Below the pieces are notes generated by a model. The model did not search any database. It was not told the origin of the DNA and was given only the letters and a program-made list of their open reading frames with translations. Both the position numbers and the translations under genes were made by a program. From positions 62,001 to 126,000 of the forward strand of contig NZ_RFFH01000005.1 in the NCBI RefSeq assembly GCF_003696265.1: 64,000 nucleotides of DNA. Direction: 5' to 3'. Positions 47,510 to 55,083 of this stretch are shown here, piece by piece; position 1 is the stretch's first letter; each line of letters begins with the position of its first letter. The DNA comes from Nocardia stercoris. GTDB lineage: Bacteria; Actinomycetota; Actinomycetes; Mycobacteriales; Mycobacteriaceae.

Positions 47510-48457
47510 TTATGTGGCGCGGGTGAACCGCGCCGCGAGGGTGCGGACGGCGTCGGCCAGTTCCGGCGGGGACTCGACCTCGAAGTCGACGTCGAGCGCG
47601 GCCACGGTCAATGCCACCAGCGGATAGGAGTCCGAACCCATTTCGAGGCGGCAGGTGTGCTCGTCGATCGGGGTGACGATGCCTTGCAGGCGGCCGGCGA
47701 GGTCCTCGGCGGGCAGGTGGACGCGCAGCACCGAACGGTAGGGCCACATGGCGAAACCCATGGTGCGGCGCAGGTAGGCGACGACGTCGCCGTCGGGGGA
47801 GGGGCGGTGGGTGAAGCGGCGGCCGTTGGGGGTGCGCGGCGATATCCGGTCGACCCGGAAGGTACGCCAGTCGGCCCGGTCGGTGTCCCAGCCGACGAGA
47901 TACCACTTGTCGTGCCAGTGCACGATCCGGTGTGGTTCGACGCTGCGGCGGGACTCGGTGCCGGTGTGGCCCCGGTAGTCGAAGCGCAGGGTCTCGGCGG
48001 CCCGGACGGCCGCGGACACGGCGGTCAGCGTGCCGGGGTCGACGGCGGCCGCGCTTCGGGGCGGCACCGTCACCACAGCGCCGCGCAGCGCGTCGACCCG
48101 ATGCCGGAGCCGCGCGGGTAGCACCTGTTCCACCTTGGTGAGGGCGCGCAGCGAGGTCTCCTCGAGGCCGGCGATGCCGCCGGTCGCGGTGGCCTGCAGG
48201 CCGACCGTGACCGCCACCGCCTCGTCGTCGTCGAGCAGCAGCGGCGGCAGTGCCGCGCCGGCGCCGAGCCGGTAACCGCCGACCGGTCCGCGCACGGCGT
48301 GCACCGGATACCCCAGTTCCCGCAGCCGGTCCACGTCGCGGCGCACGGTGCGGGTGGTGATGTCGAGGCGTTCGGCCAGTTCGGTTCCGGTCCAGTCCCG
48401 GTGCGTCTGCAACAGGGACAGCAGGCGCAGCAGGCGGGCGGAAGTGGTTTCGGGCAC
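47510..48457 (-). CDS. WYL-domain transcriptional regulator (YafY/DeoR-type HTH)
   Basis: 315 residues from GTG at 48457. N-terminal winged HTH ([23 protein letters not shown], then [16 protein letters not shown]), a central WYL domain with WYLVGWD, and a C-terminal WCX extension. This group usually represses or activates neighbouring genes in response to a ligand bound by the WYL domain. The start was chosen over a GTG at 48475 because the latter abuts the operator, while 48457 lies exactly 19 nt from it, mirroring the divergent epoxide hydrolase start. Autoregulation and control of the epoxide hydrolase are therefore likely. Confidence 0.9.
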   Translation of the reverse strand: MPETTSARLLRLLSLLQTHRDWTGTELAERLDITTRTVRRDVDRLRELGYPVHAVRGPVGGYRLGAGAALPPLLLDDDEAVAVTVGLQATATGGIAGLEETSLRALTKVEQVLPARLRHRVDALRGAVVTVPPRSAAAVDPGTLTAVSAAVRAAETLRFDYRGHTGTESRRSVEPHRIVHWHDKWYLVGWDTDRADWRTFRVDRISPRTPNGRRFTHRPSPDGDVVAYLRRTMGFAMWPYRSVLRVHLPAEDLAGRLQGIVTPIDEHTCRLEMGSDSYPLVALTVAALDVDFEVESPPELADAVRTLAARFTRAT

Positions 48458-48476
48458 GGCACGATCATCGCGCACA

Positions 48477-48499
48477 TATAGGACCGAAAGTGTCCTATA
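48477..48499. promoter_or_regulatory. Symmetric operator between the WYL regulator and epoxide hydrolase genes
   Basis: TATAGGAC and its exact complement GTCCTATA flank a 7-nt spacer. Exactly 19 nt separate each end from the two divergent start codons. This is the only perfect 8+8 palindrome noticed in the interval and is the likely site for the WYL regulator. Confidence 0.7.
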
Positions 48500-48518
48500 C
48501 GCACGAGATGGTCAGGGC

Positions 48519-49664
48519 ATGACTTCTTCGGCGATCACTCCGTTCCGCATCGACATCCCGCAGGCCGACCTCGACGACCTGAACGACCGGCTCGCCCGGA
48601 CCCGGTGGCCCGACGCGCTGCCGGGAGTGGGCTGGTCCTACGGTGTCGATCGCGACTACCTGATCGAGCTGACCGAGTACTGGCGCACCGGCTACGACTG
48701 GCGCGAGCACGAGGCGCAACTGAACAAGATCCCGCAGTTCACCACCGAAATCGACGGCCAGAACGTGCATTTCATGCATGTGCGGTCACCCGAACCGGAC
48801 GCGACCCCGCTGATCGTCACCCACGGCTGGCCCAGCACGCCAGCCGATTTCCTCGACATCCTCGGGCCGCTGACCGATCCGCGGGCGTACGGCGGGGATC
48901 CGCGCGACGCGTTCCACGTCGTCGCGCCGTCGATCCCGGGATTCGGGTTCTCCGGCCCGACCCGCGACACCGGCTGGGACGTGCCCCGGATCGCCCGGGC
49001 CTGGGCGGAACTCATGCGGCGGCTCGGCTACCACCGTTACGGCGCGCAGGGCGGCGACTACGGCAGCCTGATCTCGCCGGAGCTCGGCCGGGTCGCACCG
49101 GACCGGGTCATCGGCGTGCACGTGAACGCGCTCGCCGACGCCGCGACCGTGAGCGGCTCGGGCCGCGAACTCGGCGACCTGTCGGAGGACGACCAGCGCA
49201 AGGCGATCGCGAACCAGATGTGGTGGTTCGGCCACAACGGCTACGCCACCCAGATGGCCCTGCGCCCGCAGACCATCGCCTACGCCCTCAACGATTCCCC
49301 CACCGGGCAATTGGCGTGGAATCTGGAATGGTTCGTCGACTGGGACCCGACGGCCACCGACCGGGCGCCCGTCGACCGCGACCGCATCCTCACCGATGTG
49401 ACCACCTACTGGCTGACTGGTACCGCGGGCTCGGCCGCCCGCCTCTACCGCGAGTCCGGCGCGTCCTGGGGTAGCAAGCCGGCGCCCTCGGGCGTGCCGA
49501 CCGCGGTCGCGAACTTCCTGGGCGACCGGGCCGTGCGCGGCCTCGCCGAGGTGGCCAATACCGTTGTCCGCTGGACCGAATACCCGGTGGGCGGCCACTT
49601 CGCCTCCCTGCAGGCGCCCACCGAACTGGTCACCGACATCCGCGAGTTCTTCGGCGCGCTGTAG
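48519..49664 (+). CDS. Epoxide hydrolase, microsomal (EHN) type
   Basis: 381 residues. N-terminal EHN domain ([26 protein letters not shown]), oxyanion loop HGWP at 102-105, nucleophile Asp180 in GGDYGS, and a C-terminal His in GGHFAS. This family opens epoxides to trans-diols by a covalent Asp ester. No signal peptide. The start ATG at 48519 fits the N-terminal domain; an in-frame extension upstream overlaps the operator and regulator and is not real. It diverges from the WYL regulator and is probably under its control, suggesting a detoxification role. It could act on an epoxide made by one of the P450s, but nothing in the sequence shows this. Confidence 0.93.
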   Translation: MTSSAITPFRIDIPQADLDDLNDRLARTRWPDALPGVGWSYGVDRDYLIELTEYWRTGYDWREHEAQLNKIPQFTTEIDGQNVHFMHVRSPEPDATPLIVTHGWPSTPADFLDILGPLTDPRAYGGDPRDAFHVVAPSIPGFGFSGPTRDTGWDVPRIARAWAELMRRLGYHRYGAQGGDYGSLISPELGRVAPDRVIGVHVNALADAATVSGSGRELGDLSEDDQRKAIANQMWWFGHNGYATQMALRPQTIAYALNDSPTGQLAWNLEWFVDWDPTATDRAPVDRDRILTDVTTYWLTGTAGSAARLYRESGASWGSKPAPSGVPTAVANFLGDRAVRGLAEVANTVVRWTEYPVGGHFASLQAPTELVTDIREFFGAL

Positions 49665-49669
49665 CGGGC

Positions 49670-49694
49670 GCGGGCCGGTGCCGGACCGGCCCGC
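49670..49694. terminator. Bidirectional terminator between epoxide hydrolase and alpha/beta hydrolase genes
   Basis: A perfect 10-nt inverted repeat (GCGGGCCGGT and its complement) around a 5-nt loop, 5 bp after one stop and 11 bp from the other. Confidence 0.8.
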
Positions 49695-49705
49695 ACCCCC
49701 GTGGG

Positions 49706-50557
49706 TCAGCGCAAGTGCTTGCGCAGGAACGGGATCACCACAGCCGCGACCCGATCGGCGGAATCGGCGTGCGGGTAGTGGCCGGAGCCGTCGATGAGTT
49801 CGATGGTGGCCAGGCCGGGCTGCATGAGGGCCGCGATGGCTTCGGCTTCGGCGAGGGGGTCGGCCCAGTCGGGGTCCGCCGTGCCGAAGACCAGCAGGGC
49901 CGGGCACTTGACGCCGGGCAGGTGCTCGTGGGCGTCGGCGGGAGTCGACTTGGTGGTCTTCATGAATTCGGCCATGCGGCCGGGCTCGGTCAGCACCGCG
50001 GACAGGGCCGCCATCGCCTCGTCGTGGTCGGCGGGGCGCAGCGGATAGGCGATGTCCAGGTACTTGAACCATTCGCTGAGACTGCTGAACATGCCGGTCG
50101 TCGCCAGCCGGATCAGGCCGCGACGGTACCGCGAGTTCGTGAACAGGGCACCGAACGCGAGGCTCTGCTTCTTGGTGAACGGGTCGATCTCCACCACGGC
50201 GCTGATCAGGTCCGGTGCGGTCGCGGCGGCGACCGTCGCGGCGCCGCCGGAGAGCGAGTGACCGACGATCACCGCCGGTCCGCCGAGGTGCCGGACGACG
50301 GCGACCAGGTCGCCGCCGACGTCGGTGCGGCTGATCGCGGTGCTGCCGTCGTGCGAGGTCCAGTTCATGCTCGACTCGCCGTGCCCCCGGATGTCCACGG
50401 ACGCAACCCGATACCCGGCTCGCGCCAGCAGTGGCGCCAGGTGCCGGAACGCGTTGCGGTGGTCGCCCATCCCGTGGGAGAGCACCACCAGCGGTCCCTC
50501 GCCCTGCACGTCGTAGGCGATCCGCCCGCCGTCGACATCCACGAATTCTGTTCGCAT
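49706..50557 (-). CDS. Alpha/beta hydrolase
   Basis: 283 residues with ATG at 50557 and GGAAGG about 8 nt upstream. Landmarks: LSHGMGDHRNAF oxyanion segment, GHSLSGG elbow (Ser101), acid in FGTADPDW and a late His in DGSGHYPHA. The sequence resembles haloperoxidase- and lactonase-like esterases of actinomycetes, but the substrate is unknown. Convergent with the epoxide hydrolase and divergent from the glycosyltransferase across a 303-bp region. No signal peptide. Confidence 0.9.
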   Translation of the reverse strand: MRTEFVDVDGGRIAYDVQGEGPLVVLSHGMGDHRNAFRHLAPLLARAGYRVASVDIRGHGESSMNWTSHDGSTAISRTDVGGDLVAVVRHLGGPAVIVGHSLSGGAATVAAATAPDLISAVVEIDPFTKKQSLAFGALFTNSRYRRGLIRLATTGMFSSLSEWFKYLDIAYPLRPADHDEAMAALSAVLTEPGRMAEFMKTTKSTPADAHEHLPGVKCPALLVFGTADPDWADPLAEAEAIAALMQPGLATIELIDGSGHYPHADSADRVAAVVIPFLRKHLR

Positions 50558-50860
50558 CGTTCATCCTTCCGAGTACCGCCCCTGGACCACGACGCTACGG
50601 TCGCGGTCGGCTCGGCGGTATCGGACGGATGACTGGTATCGGCGCGGAACGGTTGTACCGGATCGGACGGTCGGTGTCACGACTCCTGTCGGTGGTTGCG
50701 GTGGCCGGCGGTGACCGGGCCGGTGGTCGCGGCCGTGCGGTGACACCCCTACCGGGGTATCCGAACGGTTGCCGGGCGGCAGCGCGGAGTTCGATAGTCG
50801 ATCGATGAATGCATTGCGCCACAACGATGTTCGTTCGCACGGTCCGGCCGGGGTGATCGG
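50558..50860. other. Divergent intergenic region between a hydrolase and a glycosyltransferase gene
   Basis: No convincing gene. It holds short direct repeats: GGTATCGG at 50617-50624 and 50635-50642, and ATCGGACGG at 50620-50628 and again at 50662-50670, about four helical turns apart, plus a CCCCTACCGGGG mini-dyad near 50746. Promoters for both flanking genes must lie here, but none matches a strong sigma-70 consensus. Confidence 0.4.
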
Positions 50861-52120
50861 GTGAGCAGGCTCGTCATCGCGGCCATGGGCACCCGCGGCG
50901 ATGTGGCGCCGCTGTTGGACGTGGGACTGCGGCTGCGCGAGGCGGGACACGAGGTGGTGGTGGCCGCGCACTGCCTGTTCCGGGGACTGGTCACCGAGTC
51001 CGGGCTCGAATTCCGGCTGATGGGAGCCGATGTCGAGGTCGACCTGTCCGACCCGTTCGCCGTCGACCTGGGCGAACATCCCGATCTGGTGCCGCCGGAA
51101 AAGCTCACGTGGCCGGTGGGGCAACGCTTTCTGGGCAACGGCCTGCTGGAGGCTCTGGTCGACGAGCCCATGGACGCCCTGCTGTTGAGCCCGATCACCG
51201 AGTACGCCGGTCTGCAGTTGGCGGAGGCGAAGGGGATCCCGGCCATCGGCCTGCGGCCGTTCCCGCTGTCGGCGACCCGGCAGCATCCGCCGGCACTGTT
51301 CGGCGACAACGACTTCGGGCGCCCGGGCAACCGGTTCGCGGCCGAATTCGGGACCTGGTTCTTCGACGCGCTCTATCGCGAGACCGTCGCCGGCTTCCGG
51401 CGGGACCTGGGCCTGCCGAAGGTGTCCGCCCGCGAACTGCGCCGCCGCCGTACGGCCGCGGAATGGCCGGTGCTGCACGGGTATTCGCCGAGCGTGTCGC
51501 CGCGCCCGGCGGACTGGCGGCCCGGGCTCGAGGTCACCGGGTACTGGTGGCCGCCGCAGCCCGACGACTGGGAGCCACCGGCCGACCTGGTGGACTTCCT
51601 CGCGGCCGGACCGCCGCCGGTGTTCGTCGGATTCGGCAGCACCACCGAGGGCCGGGGGCGGCAGGACGAACTCTCGGCGATCGTGAACGAGACGCTGCGC
51701 CGGTTCGGCGGCCGGGCGCTGGTGCAGGCGGGCTGGCTGCAACTCGACGTCGCCGGTGACGACGTCCTGACCCTCGGCAGCGTGCCCTACGACTGGCTCT
51801 TCCCGCGGCTCGCCGCCGCCGTCCACCACGCCGGCGCCGGTACGACATCCGCGAGCCTGCGCGCGGGCCTGCCGTTCGCGGCGGTTCCCGGCCAAGCGGA
51901 CCAGGGTTTCTGGGCGCGCCGCATGCGCGCGCTCGGGGTGAGCCCGGCGACGATCCCGCTGCGGAAGCTCTCGGCGGACGGCCTGCTCGGTGCGTTGCGG
52001 ACCCTGACCACGGAGAACTCCTACCGCGCCAACGCCGCTCGGCTGGCGGCCCGGATCGCCACCGAGGACGGCGCCGGCGTGGCGGTGAAGGCGATCGAGG
52101 ACCGGCTCGGCGCCCGGTGA
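50861..52120 (+). CDS. Glycosyltransferase, GT1/UGT-like family
   Basis: 419 residues from GTG at 50861. The N-terminal Rossmann half begins LVIAAMGTRGDVAPLLDVGLRLREAGHEV, the pattern of sterol 3-beta-glucosyltransferase and macrolide-type GT1 enzymes. The C-terminal sugar-nucleotide half has GFGST and the donor-binding VHHAGAGTTSASLRAGLP from residue 321. It transfers a sugar from a nucleotide donor to a small acceptor in the cytoplasm. No deoxysugar biosynthesis genes are visible, so a common UDP-sugar is the simplest donor. It stands alone on its strand and is convergent with an SDR gene with only 11 bp between the stops. A role in glycosylating the polyketide is possible; resistance or lipid glycosylation are alternatives. 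Confidence 0.9.
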   Translation: MSRLVIAAMGTRGDVAPLLDVGLRLREAGHEVVVAAHCLFRGLVTESGLEFRLMGADVEVDLSDPFAVDLGEHPDLVPPEKLTWPVGQRFLGNGLLEALVDEPMDALLLSPITEYAGLQLAEAKGIPAIGLRPFPLSATRQHPPALFGDNDFGRPGNRFAAEFGTWFFDALYRETVAGFRRDLGLPKVSARELRRRRTAAEWPVLHGYSPSVSPRPADWRPGLEVTGYWWPPQPDDWEPPADLVDFLAAGPPPVFVGFGSTTEGRGRQDELSAIVNETLRRFGGRALVQAGWLQLDVAGDDVLTLGSVPYDWLFPRLAAAVHHAGAGTTSASLRAGLPFAAVPGQADQGFWARRMRALGVSPATIPLRKLSADGLLGALRTLTTENSYRANAARLAARIATEDGAGVAVKAIEDRLGAR

Positions 52121-52131
52121 AACCGGCTCCG

Positions 52132-52839
52132 CTACACGAACCGGTGACCGCCGTCGACGTGCAGCACGCTGCCTGTCATGAACGTGTTGCGCATGCAGGC
52201 CAGGAACGCGTCCGCGATGTCGTCGGGCCGGCCGACGCGGCGGACCGGCAGGCGCGCGGCGAGTTCGGCGAACGCGGCCTCCTTGTCCATGGGGAGCCCG
52301 TCCCAGATCGGGGTGTCCACCCAGCCGGGGGAGACCACGTTCACCCGCACCGGCGCCAGTTCGATCGCGAGCCCCCGCGCGAGGCCGTCCAGTGCCGAAT
52401 TCGCCGCGGCGACAATGGTGTTCGACCCGTTGGGCCGGTAGGAGTTGAACCCCGAGGTGAATGTGATCGACCCGGTCACCGTCCCGGCGCCGTACTTGCC
52501 GATCAGCCAGGCGCCCAGGACCTTCGCCGCCAGCATCCCGCGCGCCGTCTCGCTGGGCACGGTGGTGACCGGGCCGTAGACGCCGGTCGCGTCGGCGGCG
52601 GTCACCGCGACGTGTTCGATCGGGCCGTGCTCGAACAGCGCGGCGATATCGGATTCGCGGGTGATGTCGGCCTGCCGGACGGTCACGGTTCCGGGTCCGG
52701 TCGCGAGCAGGCGGCGCGCGGCGTCGAGCCGGTCCGCCGAACGCCCGGCCAGGGTGACGTGCTGTCCGTCGGCCACGAGCAGCTGCGCGAGGGCGAGGCC
52801 CATGCCGGAGGAGCCGCCGATGATGAGTGTGTCGGTCAT
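52132..52839 (-). CDS. Atypical short-chain dehydrogenase/reductase lacking the YxxxK motif
   Basis: 235 residues from ATG at 52839. Nucleotide loop GGSSGMG at residues 8-14, catalytic-type Ser129 in FTSG, and the RVNVVSPGWVDTP strand of classical SDRs. At the YxxxK site the sequence is V143-AAA-N147, so both the catalytic Tyr and Lys are missing. Either another residue acts (for example Tyr134) or the protein is not a standard reductase. It lies 95 bp downstream of the FMN reductase gene on the same strand and is likely co-transcribed with it. Confidence 0.87.
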   Translation of the reverse strand: MTDTLIIGGSSGMGLALAQLLVADGQHVTLAGRSADRLDAARRLLATGPGTVTVRQADITRESDIAALFEHGPIEHVAVTAADATGVYGPVTTVPSETARGMLAAKVLGAWLIGKYGAGTVTGSITFTSGFNSYRPNGSNTIVAAANSALDGLARGLAIELAPVRVNVVSPGWVDTPIWDGLPMDKEAAFAELAARLPVRRVGRPDDIADAFLACMRNTFMTGSVLHVDGGHRFV

Positions 52840-52934
52840 GCACTCAGCGTCGGCTTTTCGCGGGTGTGCAGGAAGGCCGCGTTGTTCCTGGGTGCGACAC
52901 GGCCACCCTGCCTCGGCACCGCCGGACGGTGAAA

Positions 52935-53531
52935 TCAGGCCGCGGACACCGACATCCGGTGGTTGATCAGCGCCGTGCCCCACCAGTGCAGCTCGTCGAG
53001 CACCGCGGCCGCCGCGTCCGCCGGGCCCTCGGGTTCCCGCAGCCGGCCGTTCTCGTCGAACAGCAGGTAGTAGCGCGGGAAGGTGACGTAACTGCGCACC
53101 GTGTGGGCGTCGAGTTCGTTGAACACCTGCCGCAGGTGCTCGATGGCGAGCAGCCCGCCGCTGGCGCCGCTGTAGCCCACGAACCCGATCGCCTTGTGCC
53201 GCCACTCCCGCAGGTGCCAGTCGATCGCGGTCTTGATCGAGGCGGGGTAGCTGCGGTTGATGTCCGGGGTCACGATCACCATCGCGTCGGCCGCCTCGAG
53301 CCGGCGGGTCAGCTCGGCGGTTCCCTCCGGGCGGGCCGGATCCGGTTCCATCATCAGCGGCACCGCCGGAAGTTCATGCGGCAGCGGATAATCCGCCAGG
53401 TCGATCAGATCGACCTCGAACCGCTCGTCGCCCCGGGCGATCTCGCTGAACCAGTTCGCGACCACCGGCCCGAACCGGCCCTCCCGCACACTCGCGACGA
53501 CCACGGCCAGACGGATACCAGTACTCGACAT
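52935..53531 (-). CDS. NADPH-dependent FMN reductase (flavodoxin-like fold)
   Basis: 198 residues from ATG at 53531 with AAGGAG about 7 nt upstream. The phosphate loop is VVASVREGRFGPVVANWF and the second FMN contact is TPDINRSYPASIKTAIDW, as in the FMN_red/SsuE-like family. It reduces FMN or a quinone-like substrate with NADPH in the cytoplasm. Longer in-frame extension upstream is not supported. The AGGGTGGTAG motif 89-113 bp upstream is shared with the MmyB-like regulator gene at 56311, suggesting that regulator controls this gene and the SDR downstream. Confidence 0.9.
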   Translation of the reverse strand: MSSTGIRLAVVVASVREGRFGPVVANWFSEIARGDERFEVDLIDLADYPLPHELPAVPLMMEPDPARPEGTAELTRRLEAADAMVIVTPDINRSYPASIKTAIDWHLREWRHKAIGFVGYSGASGGLLAIEHLRQVFNELDAHTVRSYVTFPRYYLLFDENGRLREPEGPADAAAAVLDELHWWGTALINHRMSVSAA

Positions 53532-53619
53532 CGGACTCTCCTTCGCGCTCCCGGCGGCTCGGTGCCGCCGTGCACGAACGACTTTCGCGAATTCGGCGCA
53601 GCGCAGGGAGCCCGCCGTA

Positions 53620-53644
53620 AGGGTGGTAGTACGAGGGACACCCT
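53620..53644. promoter_or_regulatory. Putative MmyB-like regulator operator, copy 1
   Basis: The motif starts AGGGTGGTAG, has GAGGGA in the middle and ends ACCCT, giving a short outer dyad (AGGGT/ACCCT). It lies 89 bp upstream of the FMN reductase start and 13 bp past the arsR1 stop. A close copy occurs at 56255-56280, upstream of an MmyB-like regulator gene. Confidence 0.6.
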
Positions 53645-53656
53645 CGAGCCGGTTCG

Positions 53657-54016
53657 TCAGCGGCAGCAGTTGGGGTCCAGGACCACGCACAGCGCGGCCA
53701 GGGCGTCGCGGCGGGCGCGGTGGTAGGTGTTCATGCCGCGGCGTTCGGACTCGATCAGGCCGGCGGTCCGCAACTGGGTGAGGTGGTGGCTGACGGTCGA
53801 TTCACCGAGTCCGACGGCGGCGGCCAGGTCGCCGCCGTTCTCCTCGCCGGCGGGGCTGGTCAGCAGAAGGGACAGCAGGCGGACGCGGGCGGGGTCGGCG
53901 ATCGCTTTGAGGCGCAGCGCCACGTGCAACGCGGTGTCCTCGTCGATCGGCGCCGCCGCGACCGGGGTGCAGCAGACGGGGGCGGACATGTCGATCACGG
54001 GCAGCGCCTTGGGCAT
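53657..54016 (-). CDS. arsR: ArsR-family metalloid-responsive repressor, Cys-pair type
   Basis: 119 residues. A winged-HTH core (LKAIADPARVRLLSLLL, then GLGESTVSHHLTQLRTAGLI). The usual CVC motif in the recognition region is absent. Instead there is a Cys15-Cys16 pair at the N-terminus and Cys110, Cys117 and Cys118 near the C-terminus. Other ArsR proteins bind As(III) with N-terminal or C-terminal Cys sets; here both are present. The start is ATG at 54016, directly after a good promoter, so the mRNA may be leaderless. It diverges from arsI across two operator boxes and presumably represses both directions until arsenite or antimonite binds. Confidence 0.93.
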   Translation of the reverse strand: MPKALPVIDMSAPVCCTPVAAAPIDEDTALHVALRLKAIADPARVRLLSLLLTSPAGEENGGDLAAAVGLGESTVSHHLTQLRTAGLIESERRGMNTYHRARRDALAALCVVLDPNCCR

Positions 54017-54023
54017 GGCATCG

Positions 54024-54052
54024 ATGCTACCGAATGTGTTGACATATGTCGA
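54024..54052 (-). promoter_or_regulatory. Promoter of arsR1
   Basis: On the reverse strand: -35 TCGACA (54047-54052), 17-nt spacer, -10 TAGCAT (54024-54029). The start ATG follows 8 bases later, so transcription would begin at or next to it. The first ArsR box overlaps the -35. Confidence 0.55.
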
Positions 54053-54053
54053 A
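54039..54053. promoter_or_regulatory. ArsR operator box 1
   Basis: TTGACATATGTCGAA, with a GACATATGTC palindrome at its centre. Its reverse complement matches box 2 at 14 of 15 positions and box 3 at 13 of 15. Confidence 0.75.
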
Positions 54054-54083
54054 AAGGTGCGGCAGACTCGGGGCTGTCAGTTC

Positions 54084-54098
54084 TTCGATATATGTCAA
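54084..54098. promoter_or_regulatory. ArsR operator box 2
   Basis: TTCGATATATGTCAA, oriented opposite to box 1 and centred 45 bp from it. It lies 18 bp upstream of the arsI start. Confidence 0.75.
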
Positions 54099-54116
54099 AC
54101 AAATGGAGGTACGGTC

Positions 54117-54644
54117 ATGTCCCGCGTCCAGCTGGCACTCAATGTCGACAACATCGACCGGGCGGTGCGGTTCTACTCGACCCTGTTCCGCGCCGAACCG
54201 GCCAAGCGCAAGCCCGGCTATGCCAACTTCGCCATCACCGAACCGCCGTTGAAGCTGGTGTTGATCGAGAATCCCGGCCACGGCGGCAGTCTCAACCACC
54301 TCGGCGTCGAGGTCGAGTCGAGTGAGCAGGTGCACGCCGAGATCGCCCGGCTTTCGGAGGCGGGAATGTTCACCGAGGAACAGATCGCGACCACCTGTTG
54401 CTTCGCCACCCAGGACAAGGTGTGGGTCAGCGCACCCGACGCCGAACGCTGGGAGGTCTACACCGTGCTCGCCGACAGCGACACGTTCGGCACCGTGGTC
54501 ACCGCATCCGGCCGGCTGCCGTCCGACGAGGAGGCGATCGGGGTGTGCTGCGGCACCGCGCAGGAGGCCGCGGCCGAGGGGGCGTGCTGCGGCAGCGCGG
54601 CCAAGGAGACCGCGGTGGCATCCGGGGGGTCCTGCTGCGGCTGA
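54117..54644 (+). CDS. arsI: ArsI/CadI-type VOC-fold protein (C-As lyase family) with Cys-rich tail
   Basis: 175 residues; ATG at 54117 with GGAGG about 8 nt upstream. The body closely follows mycobacterial CadI: MSRVQLALNV, AEPAKRKPGYANFAI, LNHLGVEVE, TTCCFATQDKVWV and WEVYTVLADS. ArsI enzymes cleave the C-As bond of trivalent organoarsenicals, with the CC pair binding arsenic and His/Glu residues holding Fe(II); the mycobacterial branch has Gln where ArsI has its first His, as here (Gln5). The last ~35 residues carry three Cys pairs (VCCG, ACCG, SCCG) absent from the core fold. First gene of the forward ars operon, controlled by boxes 1 and 2. A cadmium- or arsenite-binding role without lyase activity is an alternative. 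Confidence 0.92.
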   Translation: MSRVQLALNVDNIDRAVRFYSTLFRAEPAKRKPGYANFAITEPPLKLVLIENPGHGGSLNHLGVEVESSEQVHAEIARLSEAGMFTEEQIATTCCFATQDKVWVSAPDAERWEVYTVLADSDTFGTVVTASGRLPSDEEAIGVCCGTAQEAAAEGACCGSAAKETAVASGGSCCG

Positions 54645-54670
54645 CCGCGCGCGGTTCACCGGGTGTTCGT

Positions 54671-54699
54671 TTGCTCCCTGATTCGACATCGGTCAATAT
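54671..54699 (+). promoter_or_regulatory. Promoter of arsR2, likely leaderless transcript
   Basis: -35 TTGCTC (54671-54676), 17-nt spacer, -10 CAATAT (54694-54699). The expected start site falls on or next to the GTG at 54706. The third ArsR box lies inside the spacer and -10. Confidence 0.45.
54682..54696. promoter_or_regulatory. ArsR operator box 3
   Basis: TTCGACATCGGTCAA, the same orientation as box 2 and fitting the shared pattern TTCGAYATNNGTCAA. It would block the internal promoter of arsR2. An additional flanking dyad ATTCGACA/TGTCGAAT spans 54681-54714. Confidence 0.65.
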
Positions 54700-54705
54700 C
54701 GATGC

Positions 54706-55083
54706 GTGTCGAATCGAGAGCTGCCCTTGACGGAGGTGACCTCGCCCGCGTGCGAGGTCACGCCGCTGGCTCGGGAACCGCTGACCCCGCGAGCCGCCAC
54801 CGATCTGGCGGCAGTGTTCAAGGCGCTGTCGGATCCGGTGCGACTGCGACTGTTGTCGGTGGTGGCCAGTCATGCCGGGCAGGAGGCCTGCGTATGTGAC
54901 GTGTCGGCCGGATTCGATGTGTCGCAGCCGACCATCTCCCACCACTTGAAGGTGCTGCGGGAGGCCGGTCTGCTGTCGAGCGAGCGGCGCGGGTCGTGGG
55001 TGTACTACCGGGTCGAACCGGGTGCGCTGCGGCAGTTGTCGGCGCTGCTGGACATCACGCTGCCTGAGGCGGCCGGTCGGTGA
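54706..55083 (+). CDS. arsR: ArsR-family repressor with CVC metalloid-binding motif
   Basis: 125 residues from GTG at 54706. Winged HTH (FKALSDPVRLRLLSVV, then DVSQPTISHHLKVLREAGLL) with the type 1 motif ACVCDV (Cys62, Cys64) at the recognition region, which binds As(III)/Sb(III) in classical ArsR proteins. A different sensor type from the divergent arsR1, so two distinct sensors serve one cassette. No ribosome site precedes the GTG, consistent with a leaderless mRNA. Its stop overlaps the next start by 4 bp. Confidence 0.93.
   Translation: MSNRELPLTEVTSPACEVTPLAREPLTPRAATDLAAVFKALSDPVRLRLLSVVASHAGQEACVCDVSAGFDVSQPTISHHLKVLREAGLLSSERRGSWVYYRVEPGALRQLSALLDITLPEAAGR

Noticed and set aside
46311..47906. 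Upstream in-frame extension of the second P450 to 959 residues
   Set aside because: The extension overlaps the alpha/beta hydrolase in another frame, is Arg/Pro/Gly-rich, and a good ATG with AGGGG starts the P450 at 46310.
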